Source: Leptospira jelokensis | GTDB taxonomy: Bacteria > Spirochaetota > Leptospiria > Leptospirales > Leptospiraceae | Direction: 5' to 3' | Assembly (NCBI RefSeq): GCF_004769635.1 | Contig: NZ_RQGH01000028.1 | Coordinates: 62,001-126,000, forward strand | DNA length: 64,000 nucleotides | Translations under genes and position numbers: made by a program | Shown here: positions 19,010 through 26,969 of the stretch, one piece after another | Numbering within the stretch: position 1 is the stretch's first letter | Layout: each line of letters begins with the position of its first letter | Notes under the pieces: generated by a model | The model's database searches: none | What the model was told of the DNA's origin: nothing | The model's input: only the letters and a program-made list of their open reading frames with translations

Positions 19010-19647
19010 GTTTCTCCTTTATTTCCACCCGAAAATAAACCAAAAAATAAAACATGTTCGATCGTATCTAAATAAGCTTTTTCACTTTTGATCTCATTTT
19101 GGAAATGACCATCAAGGATCACTTCCACAGCACCACGAATCATCCCCCATGCAACTGCCACATTCGGATAAGTGCCACGCGAGTTGATTAAATTTTCTTG
19201 TTTTGCTTGTTTGTATATTTTTTCCAAAAGAGACAACCGATTTGACCTTTCATCTGTTAACATCTTTCGCAGATCTTCAGATACATTTTCAATATTCAAA
19301 TTGACACCACATTGTTTAGCGACCACATACATATGTTTGTCGCCAAGGCAATGTTCAATGTAGGCTCTAATGGCACGCCTGGACATTTCAATAGCTGTTT
19401 TTTCATCCAATGCCATTTCTAAACGTTTTCGTAACCGAACATAGTCTTCATACTGGATACGCGCCATTAAATCGTCTTTGCTTTTGAAGTGAAGGTAAAT
19501 CGTCCCACGACCAATTTCTAAATGTTTCGCAATATCATCCATCTTCACTAAGGATGGATGTTTTGTGCGAAAAAGTTCAATCGCACAACTTAGAATGTCA
19601 TCTTCCCTTTTTGCAAATTCTCTTTTTTTCCGTTCCGAAACACCCAT
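19006..19647 (-). CDS. TetR/AcrR family transcriptional regulator
   Basis: The 213-residue protein has an N-terminal TetR helix-turn-helix: VKMDDIAKHLEIGRGTIYLHFKSKDDLM near residues 34-61. The C-terminal ligand domain is variable. The gene lies inside the operon, sharing one base with the preceding FAD enzyme gene and four with the lipid kinase gene. It is a likely local regulator, perhaps sensing a fatty acyl ligand; this is inference. Confidence 0.88.
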   Translation of the reverse strand: MGVSERKKREFAKREDDILSCAIELFRTKHPSLVKMDDIAKHLEIGRGTIYLHFKSKDDLMARIQYEDYVRLRKRLEMALDEKTAIEMSRRAIRAYIEHCLGDKHMYVVAKQCGVNLNIENVSEDLRKMLTDERSNRLSLLEKIYKQAKQENLINSRGTYPNVAVAWGMIRGAVEVILDGHFQNEIKSEKAYLDTIEHVLFFGLFSGGNKGET

Positions 19648-21263
19648 TATTTCAATCCTAACAGTCCACCTGGATTCATTATTCCCTTTGGATCAAAAGT
19701 TTTTTTCAAAGATGATAGAATGCGAAGGCCTTCTTTTCCTACTTCTTTTTCCATCCAAGGTGATAACATCCTTCCAATACCATGATGGTGTGACAACGAA
19801 CCACCATTCTCGTGGATATGATCTATGATCCCTTTATGGAATTTTATAAAATTTGACTCTTCACCTGTTTCACTCATAGGGCTAATAAAAATAAAATATA
19901 AATTGGCTCCGTTCTCATAGGCATGTGAAATGTGTACCATACAAGATGTATTCTCAAAACTTTTGATGTACCCTCTCGTATTCTCCCATAATGTGTGCAA
20001 ATTTGACCAATTCACTGCAGTTTCTAATGTATCGATACGAATCCCTTCATCCATTAAATAATCGCGGAGATAAGCACTCGAATACCTTTGGTGTAACCAT
20101 TTATTAACCGGAGATTCGCCAGTTGAAAATCCACCGTTCCGTTTTGCAATTTTTTTGATTTTCTTTAATACTTCTTTTGTGTATTTAGGATCACCATCGA
20201 CAATGATGTGCATGAGAGAACGTTGCATTGGTTTGTATCCAATGAATCGTAAAAACAGATCTTCTTTCCCACCATGTAATCCACTCATATGAAAGGAAAT
20301 ATCGGTTTCTTCAGGATCCTGAATCCGAAAGAAATGTGGTTTCCCAAATCCACCTTGCATCACTTCACGCATCGTCTCCACAGCCTTTTCAAAGTTTTTG
20401 AAAATGAAGGATCCTTTCGCAGAGTTCTCTACGTGGTACTTTCGAATTTTTAATGTGGCTTTTGTGATGACTCCAAAACTCCCTTCTGTTCCAAGAAACA
20501 ATCGAAACAAATCGGGACCAATGGAAGCCGCAGGATAGGCTTTGGATTCAAATTTCCCTGAAGGTGTAATTGCTGTGATGCTAAGTAATATATCTTCTAT
20601 TTTCCCATAGCCTGTCGATGCTTGCCCTGCACCTTTGGCAGCAATCCAGCCACCAACAGTTGAAAATTCAAATGATTGTGGGAAGTGACCACAAGTATAA
20701 CCTCTTTCATTCAAATGTTTTTCAAGTACTGGTCCATAAACACCTGCCTCCACTGTGACAGTTGAATCAATCGCGTTAAATTCTAAAATCCGATTGAGCC
20801 TGGATAGATCCAGAGAGATCCCACCTTTGGGAGCTTGCAGAGCTTTTGTAACAGTTGAACCTGCACCAAAAGGGATGACTGGAATTTTATTGGAATTGGC
20901 GAGAGAAATTATCTCTTCGATTTCTTTTTCGTTTTTGGGAGAAACAACGACATCAACGACATCGTTTACTTCTCCAAACCTTGCTTTGTAAATTTCGGTA
21001 TAAAATTTTCCAATGGAGTGCCTTGCCCTGTTCCCATCATCTAACGAAACATTGGCGTTCCCAACAATTTTTTTAAGTTTTGTTATTACCACCTGACTTA
21101 GTTTTGATTTTTTAAGTGGTTTTAAAGGCAATTCTCCTTTTGGCAAAGATGACTTAAATTCTTTTGATACAGGGAATTGATGGTTTAAAAAATCTAACGT
21201 GTGTGAGGGGAGTTTTTCTTCGACTTCCGGTGATCCCCATTTATAAATGCTTCGAGTTTGCAT
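19647..21263 (-). CDS. FAD-binding oxidase, alkyldihydroxyacetonephosphate synthase-like
   Basis: I start at the ATG at 21263 (MQTRSIYKWG), which has GGA about 9 bases upstream; a TTG start at 21320 is possible. The product is 538 residues. The PCMH FAD domain has PVIPFGAGSTVTKAL, CGHFPQSFEFSTVGGWIAAKG and GTEGSFGVITKATLKIR. The C-terminal domain has GANLYFIF and GGSLSHHHGIGRM, the triple-histidine motif of alkyl-DHAP synthase (AGPS). AGPS swaps the acyl chain of acyl-DHAP for a fatty alcohol, giving the ether bond. It heads an operon with glpD and a lipid kinase. Confidence 0.82.
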   Translation of the reverse strand: MQTRSIYKWGSPEVEEKLPSHTLDFLNHQFPVSKEFKSSLPKGELPLKPLKKSKLSQVVITKLKKIVGNANVSLDDGNRARHSIGKFYTEIYKARFGEVNDVVDVVVSPKNEKEIEEIISLANSNKIPVIPFGAGSTVTKALQAPKGGISLDLSRLNRILEFNAIDSTVTVEAGVYGPVLEKHLNERGYTCGHFPQSFEFSTVGGWIAAKGAGQASTGYGKIEDILLSITAITPSGKFESKAYPAASIGPDLFRLFLGTEGSFGVITKATLKIRKYHVENSAKGSFIFKNFEKAVETMREVMQGGFGKPHFFRIQDPEETDISFHMSGLHGGKEDLFLRFIGYKPMQRSLMHIIVDGDPKYTKEVLKKIKKIAKRNGGFSTGESPVNKWLHQRYSSAYLRDYLMDEGIRIDTLETAVNWSNLHTLWENTRGYIKSFENTSCMVHISHAYENGANLYFIFISPMSETGEESNFIKFHKGIIDHIHENGGSLSHHHGIGRMLSPWMEKEVGKEGLRILSSLKKTFDPKGIMNPGGLLGLK

Positions 21264-21340
21264 AGTGGTATCCAATTGCTTATTTGCTCCAATTTTTGAA
21301 CCAAGTTCATAAATTGACAAGCAAAAAATTTGAGTTTGCT

Positions 21341-21793
21341 TTACCCTCGGAATTCTTTAAAGTATTCGGCCCGAACGGAAATCAAAAATTCGAGGTTTAA
21401 ATTTGTTCCAAATAACAAGGACAAGGTTTCTCGAAGCACTTCATCCAAATCGAAACCAGTTAACAGCCATTCAATGAGCTCAAACGTTATGTCAACAGAT
21501 GGGTCAGGGTTTGCTGTTGTTTTTCCTTTCGCTATGTTTACGAGTAATGTGGGAATCTCAGAACTTCGGTTTTCAGCAATTAAGTTTCGAATTTCCGTTG
21601 GGAAGGACACCATTAACTTTTGTTTTACGGCATTGGGCGTAAAAACCAACTGGTCTTCCTTTAAATTGAGAGCAGATAAAAGGTGTTCTTTTAGATTTTT
21701 TTCAGAATGATGGCTTTCTTGCCAAACAATGAGAATCTTCTCTCCTACGAGAGAATCTTCAAATGGTAAAAATGGATATGGTTTTTTATCCAT
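21341..21793 (-). CDS. Hypothetical protein
   Basis: The 150-residue soluble protein shows no recognised motif, signal peptide or membrane segment. It contains a mixed alpha/beta core (LVGEKILIVWQ, DQLVFTPNAVKQKLMVSFP) and a helical C-terminus. It lies between the HU gene and the ether-lipid operon on the same strand, 77 bases before the operon's first gene. Codon use looks like that of its neighbours, so it is probably real. Confidence 0.6.
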   Translation of the reverse strand: MDKKPYPFLPFEDSLVGEKILIVWQESHHSEKNLKEHLLSALNLKEDQLVFTPNAVKQKLMVSFPTEIRNLIAENRSSEIPTLLVNIAKGKTTANPDPSVDITFELIEWLLTGFDLDEVLRETLSLLFGTNLNLEFLISVRAEYFKEFRG

Positions 21794-21834
21794 AGTATCC
21801 CCAGGTGGTTGTCCTCCTGGGAGAAACGGTACCT

Positions 21835-22140
21835 TTATTTTTTAGGTGGAACAACAGCGTCTTTACAAGTTTTTGAAAGAGTGAATTTCACAACTGTTTT
21901 TGCAGGAATGACAATCGCTTCACCAGTTGCAGGGTTTCTACCTTTTCGTTTTGGACGATTCCGTTTTACCAATTTACCAAGTCCAGGAATGACGAAAGCG
22001 CCATTTTTCTTTGTTTCTTTGTATGCGAGTTCAACAAAAGAGTCAAGAAATGCTGCTACATTCTTTTTGGTCATACCAGTTGTTTCTGCTAATTCACTTA
22101 GCATTTCGGACTTTTTCATTGGGGTAGGAGTTGTTGCCAT
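21835..22140 (-). CDS. HU/IHF family DNA-binding protein
   Basis: The 101-residue protein matches the HU fold: KKSEMLSELAETTGMTKKNVAAFLDSFVELAYKE, then GAFVIPGLGKLVKRNRPKRKGRNPATGE, where the arm carries the conserved RNPATGE. HU bends and compacts DNA. It is divergent from the NADK-STAS gene, and the shared intergenic region has two strong palindromes. Confidence 0.93.
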   Translation of the reverse strand: MATTPTPMKKSEMLSELAETTGMTKKNVAAFLDSFVELAYKETKKNGAFVIPGLGKLVKRNRPKRKGRNPATGEAIVIPAKTVVKFTLSKTCKDAVVPPKK

Positions 22141-22230
22141 ACTTTGATTTTCCTCTAAACCATTTAACGGTTACACATTATTTACAAAACTACCTGTTTT
22201 GGTACAAGATTAAATTGATTTTGGATACAA

Positions 22231-22256
22231 TTTTTCTTAGGATTTCCTAAGAAAAA
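22231..22256. promoter_or_regulatory. Perfect 12-base inverted repeat, candidate operator
   Basis: The arms TTTTTCTTAGGA (22231-22242) and TCCTAAGAAAAA (22245-22256) are perfect complements around a 2-base centre. The site lies in the divergent region between the HU gene and the NADK-STAS gene. A second palindrome with the same TCCTAA/TTAGGA-type core is 24 bases further. It could also form a hairpin, but the A/T-rich arms and the paired copy suggest an operator. Confidence 0.5.
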
Positions 22257-22280
22257 CGTAGTTTTTTGAAAAAAACCTTT

Positions 22281-22297
22281 ATTTTCCTAAGGAAAAT
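22281..22297. promoter_or_regulatory. Second palindrome of the HU / NADK-STAS intergenic region
   Basis: The arms ATTTTCCT and AGGAAAAT surround one central A. The core CCTAAGG is close to that of the preceding 26-base palindrome. It ends about 20 bases before the NADK-STAS start codon, where bound protein could block transcription or ribosome access. Confidence 0.45.
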
Positions 22298-22317
22298 GGG
22301 AATTTCTTCCAAAACTC

Positions 22318-23595
22318 ATGGCTTCTCTCAAGTATAAGAAGATTGTCGTCGTATTCAAACGTACTAAATACGAATTGGATTTGGAAACTTACGGGTCCAT
22401 CCAATCCTATAAAGAAGTCACAAAACAGAATCCAGATGTATTCCAAAGGACATTTGAATCCCATGAAAGGCAAATTCGTTCCAGAGAGTACCTAAAAACA
22501 CATGTATTCCCTAAGGCAGACTTTGTGTTTCGGGAACAGTTTGAACCAGAAGGTGGAATGGATTATGATTTGGTAATTGCCCATGGTGGCGACAACCACT
22601 TCACTTATGTTGCCCATTTAGTGGGGAATACACACCTAATTGGTTGTAATTCCGATCCAGATTCATCCGTTGGTGCACTACTTGGGTTCACTGCTGAAGA
22701 ATTAGGAGAAGCAGTCCGTACTAATTTCAAACAAACGAAATTGGAATCTTGGTCTTTACTTGATACCGAAATCATTTATCCAAATGGAACCAAACTCAAA
22801 ACTGTACCGGCGATCTGCGAACTATCGATCCGCAATAATAGCCCGGATTTAACTTCGAGGTTTTGGATTTCTTATTTGGACAAAAAGGAAGAACAAAAAT
22901 GTTCTGGATTACTTGTGTACACAGGTGCAGGTTCTACAGGTTGGATCAGTTCCTGTTTCCCTAAAAAATTCCCTCCATTTTCCAAACATGAGCCTTTTTT
23001 CCATGTTTATTCCCGAGAAATACGAGTCAAATCTCGAGAAACAGAGTTTTCCTTGGCAGATTTTAGGGCTTTGGATCAAGTGGAAGTTATTTCCGAAATG
23101 AATGGTGGTTTGGCCGTGGATTCTCTCACTGAGAGGCATTATCCGTTTCCACCATATGCAAAGGCGATGGTTCGATTATCGCCTGAGAAATTATTTGTAG
23201 TTGTTCCACTAAAGAGAGGGGAATCCATGCAGGACTTACCATACGAAATAGAACAAAAACGCATCAATGGAACTGTCATCGTTCAAATCAAAGGACGAAT
23301 GGAATCAGGTCCTCTTGATCGCATCACACAAACGATTTTAGATGAAATGGTTGGTGCAGACCGTAAACATCTGATTTTAGATTTTTCTGAACTTCGCTAC
23401 ATTTCAAGTTTGGGGATCAGAATGATATTAGATGTTAAAATGAACCTTCAAAAACGAAATAAAGAAATGGCCCTAGTTGGCGTTACCAGTTCGATTTTAC
23501 AAGTATTCCATCTATTGGGATTATCAAATGCGTTCCAATTTTACCCAGATAGAGAAGAAGCGTTGAAGTCTTTTGAGGAGCCATCTAATTCCTAG
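22318..23595 (+). CDS. NAD kinase-like domain fused to a STAS domain
   Basis: The 425-residue protein has two parts. Residues 1-300 resemble NAD kinase: the motif HGGDNHFTYVAHL at 89-101 stands where kinases have GGDGTFL, and YTGAGSTGW at 201-209 matches the conserved TG-STG strand. The aspartate is kept but the glycine after it is Asn. Residues about 312-420 form a STAS domain with LDFSELRYISSLGIRMI; Ser364 aligns with the serine phosphorylated in anti-sigma factor antagonists. The fusion suggests a nucleotide-responsive partner-switching regulator. Catalytic activity is uncertain. The next gene begins immediately after the stop. Confidence 0.75.
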   Translation: MASLKYKKIVVVFKRTKYELDLETYGSIQSYKEVTKQNPDVFQRTFESHERQIRSREYLKTHVFPKADFVFREQFEPEGGMDYDLVIAHGGDNHFTYVAHLVGNTHLIGCNSDPDSSVGALLGFTAEELGEAVRTNFKQTKLESWSLLDTEIIYPNGTKLKTVPAICELSIRNNSPDLTSRFWISYLDKKEEQKCSGLLVYTGAGSTGWISSCFPKKFPPFSKHEPFFHVYSREIRVKSRETEFSLADFRALDQVEVISEMNGGLAVDSLTERHYPFPPYAKAMVRLSPEKLFVVVPLKRGESMQDLPYEIEQKRINGTVIVQIKGRMESGPLDRITQTILDEMVGADRKHLILDFSELRYISSLGIRMILDVKMNLQKRNKEMALVGVTSSILQVFHLLGLSNAFQFYPDREEALKSFEEPSNS

Positions 23596-24156
23596 ATGAC
23601 ACCACGAACTTCCGTTTGGATTTCCAACTCGGTTTTCGTTTCCTTTTTGGTTCTTACTCTATTTTATTCCTTAGTTCACTTTGAAAATCTATCTCTCCGA
23701 GAAGAATCGACCCAACTCGTGGACGAAAAACATAGAAGTTTTGCAAGAGTGCAAGAATTATCCAGGATCAAAAATCAGTTTCCCATTGCATACCAATGCC
23801 ACTATAGTTTTGGTTTGAGCAATGGCTCACTTTTTGAATCCACGGAAAAGATCCCCTATTCCATCTATAAAAAACTGAGGTTAGGTGATTCGATTGAAAT
23901 TTATAAAAAAGAGATATGGATTTTAGGTAAGAAGACTGCAATTTCTAGAATTATGGGGAATGATGAACCACTCCCCTTACTTGAGAACTTAGAAAAATAT
24001 TTTCAGTATAGTTTCTATTATTTTCTTGCTCTAACAGTTGTTTTTCTGACTATTAGGGTTTCGGGATGGTTATTTCAAATTTATCCTTCCCAACAAAAAC
24101 AAGTTGAGACTGACGTGATTGCTGTAAATAATTCTCAGGATTCACATCAAAAGTAA
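23596..24156 (+). CDS. Membrane protein with two TM segments, unknown
   Basis: The 186-residue protein starts directly after the stop of the NADK-STAS gene, so the two are probably co-translated. TM segments lie near residues 9-28 and 138-158, with a domain of about 110 residues between them. That domain contains YHCHYSFGLSN-like polar strands followed by LGDSIEIYKKEIWILG, which faintly recalls DUF3592-type proteins. Its last 104 bases overlap the convergent gene on the other strand. Confidence 0.6.
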   Translation: MTPRTSVWISNSVFVSFLVLTLFYSLVHFENLSLREESTQLVDEKHRSFARVQELSRIKNQFPIAYQCHYSFGLSNGSLFESTEKIPYSIYKKLRLGDSIEIYKKEIWILGKKTAISRIMGNDEPLPLLENLEKYFQYSFYYFLALTVVFLTIRVSGWLFQIYPSQQKQVETDVIAVNNSQDSHQK

Positions 24157-24580
24157 CAAAACACATATATTTATCATACTTAACTACATACATAAACTCC
24201 ATATAGTTTAAGTGAGTGTTTTGAGTCATAAATCCACGTAACCATTTACTCTCACGGTAAACCCTTTCGTATTGGATATTGGTCGCATCGATTTTTTTGA
24301 TAGATTCTGCGGATTCTTTTGAGTAGTCACGGCTCATGATTTCTTTTTTGAGCGTCTTAATTAAGTTATACTCAAGTTTCGCTTTATTAGGTGGTAAATT
24401 TTCAGGACGTGTTTTATAATAGTACTCGAATAACTCTTTATCTTGGCCTTCTTTGGCATCGTGATTCTCTTGGTTCACGTCAGTGGGAGTTGTTTGTGGT
24501 TTTGTGTCCTGGGCAGAGATTGAAACAACTGCTAAACTGAACACAAGGGAAAATAGAAGGGATTTTTTCGAGAGTTCCAT
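24053..24580 (-). CDS. Exported hypothetical protein
   Basis: I place the start at the ATG at 24580 (MELSKKSLLFSLVF), which begins a signal peptide cleaved near SISAQD; the longer frame would run into the next divergent gene. The product is 175 residues. The mature part is polar and helical (KAKLEYNLIKTLKKEIMSRDY) and ends in a beta-rich section (YMCFVTFDVNPENYL). No family is recognised. The 3' end overlaps the convergent membrane protein gene by 104 bases. Confidence 0.6.
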   Translation of the reverse strand: MELSKKSLLFSLVFSLAVVSISAQDTKPQTTPTDVNQENHDAKEGQDKELFEYYYKTRPENLPPNKAKLEYNLIKTLKKEIMSRDYSKESAESIKKIDATNIQYERVYRESKWLRGFMTQNTHLNYMEFMYVVKYDKYMCFVTFDVNPENYLQQSRQSQLVFVGKDKFEITIPKP

Positions 24581-24667
24581 AGTTACTATTATCGGTTTTT
24601 TTAAGTAATTTTCAAAATAAAATTTTCGGTTTTCAAAAAGGGAAACAAGGTTCAAAACAGTTTTATC

Positions 24668-26170
24668 ATGGCGATTCCCCCACTCATGACTTTCCAGGAG
24701 GACTTCCTCTCTGGAAAATTGATCAAAAAAGAATACGTTCACTTTTCGGAGATTGATTGCCCGGAACTAGACGTATGGATCGGTCGTGTGGTGAGGAGCA
24801 TTTCGCTCGAATTCCTTCACGAAATTCTCTTTACGATTCTCAGTGAACTTTTGGTCAATGGGTGTAAGGCAAATGGGAAACGTGTTTTCTTCTCCGAACA
24901 AGGGTTAGACTTGTGGAATGAAAAGGACTATGCCAAAGGCATTGCTTTGTACAAAGACGAGTTTGGACACAACCGCAAACGAGTCTTTTTATCCTTAGAA
25001 AAAACAGATTATAAGATTTCCTTAAGTACCAGATACCAAGAAGATTTCATTGAATTTCGAGTTCGAAATAATGCCAAAATCCTTCCAGAAGAGAAAAACA
25101 GGATTCTAAAACGAGTACAAGCCTCAATCAAATACAAAAACATCAATGATGCGTACCGTGAGTCCGTGGATAATGAAGAAAGTTCTGGTCTTGGGATCGT
25201 GCTCATCCACATCCTTCTCCGTAACTCAGGCATTCCGAATCAGTTTTTTGAACTGGTGACTGAGGAAGAGTATACAGAAGTCATCATTCGGATCCCAAAA
25301 CAACTGATCCCAAAAGAAAACCAAACGCGAATCAAAGAACTTTTGATTCGGGAAGTAAATTCCTTGCCCCCCCTACCCTCTCAAATCAGCAAACTCATCG
25401 TAATCGCAAAGAAAAAGGATGTCACGTTTCAAGAAATCGCTTCGGAAGCAGAAAAAGATCCGGCCATTTCAGCAGAAATCATTAAAATCGCCAATTCCCC
25501 CTTGTTTGGTGTCCATAAATCAATTGTTTCGATCGTAGAAGGAGTGAAACGAATTGGTTTAAAAAATCTAGAGTCAATTTTCCTTGCATTGGGAGCAAAA
25601 AAAATACTTAACTCTCGTTATGCGAAACAAGTTTTAGTTTGGACCCATTCCTTTAAAGCATCCATGTATGTAAAATTCTTATTGGAAGAGAAAAGGAAAC
25701 ACATTCAATTATTAGAAACGGCCACAATTGCCGCCTTGTTACATGATTTAGGAAGAATGGTTTTGTTATCACTAGATTTGAGTCAGGTGAATCAAATACG
25801 AGTTTTAAGGAGTGATGATAACACGGAAATATCCGAATGGGTGGAAGAATACACAGTAGGAACAACACATTCTGAGATTGGTTATTTGATTTCCGAAAAA
25901 TGGCACTTCCCCGAAGAAATTTTAGACGTGATCCGGTTCCATCACAAACCTTGGCAATGCAAATCCAGAAACAATATCCTTTGCCAGATCATCTACCTTG
26001 CGGACATCTTAGCAAATATAGGCAAAGGAAAAGGGAATTATTTTACTGTTGAACCCGAAGTATTGGATTATTTTGAAATTCACTCTGAAAAAGAATTTCG
26101 TGAAATGCAAGATCGGTTTAAACTGAAATTCGAGGAACATAGGGAAGAGTACCAAAATCTCTTTATATAA
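24668..26170 (+). CDS. HATPase-like domain fused to HDOD domain, signalling protein
   Basis: The 500-residue protein has an N-terminal histidine-kinase-type ATPase-like domain (about 1-215): an N-box-like LSELLVNGCKANG near 58 and a G-box-like SSGLGIVLIHILL near 173. There is no His phospho-acceptor domain. An HDOD domain follows (about 230-430) with LPPLPSQISKLI, DPAISAEIIKIANSPLFG and LLHDLGRMVLL. HDOD proteins act in bacterial signalling and motility control. The ATP-binding capacity is inferred from weak motifs. Confidence 0.75.
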   Translation: MAIPPLMTFQEDFLSGKLIKKEYVHFSEIDCPELDVWIGRVVRSISLEFLHEILFTILSELLVNGCKANGKRVFFSEQGLDLWNEKDYAKGIALYKDEFGHNRKRVFLSLEKTDYKISLSTRYQEDFIEFRVRNNAKILPEEKNRILKRVQASIKYKNINDAYRESVDNEESSGLGIVLIHILLRNSGIPNQFFELVTEEEYTEVIIRIPKQLIPKENQTRIKELLIREVNSLPPLPSQISKLIVIAKKKDVTFQEIASEAEKDPAISAEIIKIANSPLFGVHKSIVSIVEGVKRIGLKNLESIFLALGAKKILNSRYAKQVLVWTHSFKASMYVKFLLEEKRKHIQLLETATIAALLHDLGRMVLLSLDLSQVNQIRVLRSDDNTEISEWVEEYTVGTTHSEIGYLISEKWHFPEEILDVIRFHHKPWQCKSRNNILCQIIYLADILANIGKGKGNYFTVEPEVLDYFEIHSEKEFREMQDRFKLKFEEHREEYQNLFI

Positions 26171-26172
26171 AT

Positions 26173-26424
26173 ATGGAATGGAAACAACTACTTCGTTTAG
26201 ATGAAAAAGAATTGGAAGACCCAAATTTAGCCGATGAATTCAATTTAGTTGGCCATCCCGAGTATCCTTTTCTTTCTAGTTTGCCTCCTGAAGAAACCTT
26301 AGAAATCTTAAAAGAATTTGTGATGGCGGAAGGACATGTGGTAAACTTAAAAAACCTATTGAGTTATGCCCCTATCCTAGAGCTTACATTGGTCAAAAAA
26401 AACCTACCTTCTATCTACGGTTAA
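26173..26424 (+). CDS. Small hypothetical protein
   Basis: The 83-residue acidic protein starts 2 bases after the HDOD gene stop, so the pair is probably co-transcribed. It has no signal peptide or membrane segment and no recognised domain. It is convergent with the cyclic-nucleotide-binding gene, whose stop is 2 bases away. Confidence 0.55.
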   Translation: MEWKQLLRLDEKELEDPNLADEFNLVGHPEYPFLSSLPPEETLEILKEFVMAEGHVVNLKNLLSYAPILELTLVKKNLPSIYG

Positions 26425-26426
26425 TT

Positions 26427-26858
26427 TTAACCTGTCGCCCCAATATCCGATTTTAAATCACCACCTAATTCTGTACTAAACTCTATCTTTTTCGCTACTG
26501 ATTTTTCCATACTTGTAATTAATAATTCATTTGTTTTGGCAAGTCGATCTGCCATAATCGAAACCATTTTCGCTGCAAATTTTGGATTTTTTACTAAAAA
26601 GTTTTCTAGTTGTTGTTTGCTTTCTATGACTGCCAATTCGCAGTTTGTAATTGTCCTTGCGGTGGCACTTCGCGGATTCGAACTAAATAAAGCCATCTCC
26701 CCAAAAAAGTCTCCAGGTTTCATCAAAGCAAGCCTTGTCTGACTATTATTCACTGTGAAAAATATTTCAACATTCCCTTGCAAGATAATGTACATAGCAT
26801 TATTCAACTCCCCTTCTTTGAAGATCCTCTGGTTCGGTGGAATGTTGAGTTTGCTCAT
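26427..26858 (-). CDS. Cyclic nucleotide-binding domain protein
   Basis: The start at ATG 26858 is supported by a GGAG about 9 bases upstream. The 143-residue product is a single cNMP-binding domain: IPPNQRIFKEGELNNAMYIILQGNVEIF, the phosphate-binding cassette PGDFFGEMALFSSNPRSATART, and a C-terminal helix. The cassette keeps the FGE and R-[ST]-A residues used for cAMP binding. No DNA-binding domain follows, so it may act by protein contact. Confidence 0.88.
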   Translation of the reverse strand: MSKLNIPPNQRIFKEGELNNAMYIILQGNVEIFFTVNNSQTRLALMKPGDFFGEMALFSSNPRSATARTITNCELAVIESKQQLENFLVKNPKFAAKMVSIMADRLAKTNELLITSMEKSVAKKIEFSTELGGDLKSDIGATG

Positions 26859-26969
26859 AAAATGGTGACTCCTATATCTATTTTTGGTCATTTTGACTAA
26901 AATCTGAATTCATTTTCCTTTCCTTTGAGAAATATCAAAAGAAAATGTGACAAAAGGACATCTTACGTT

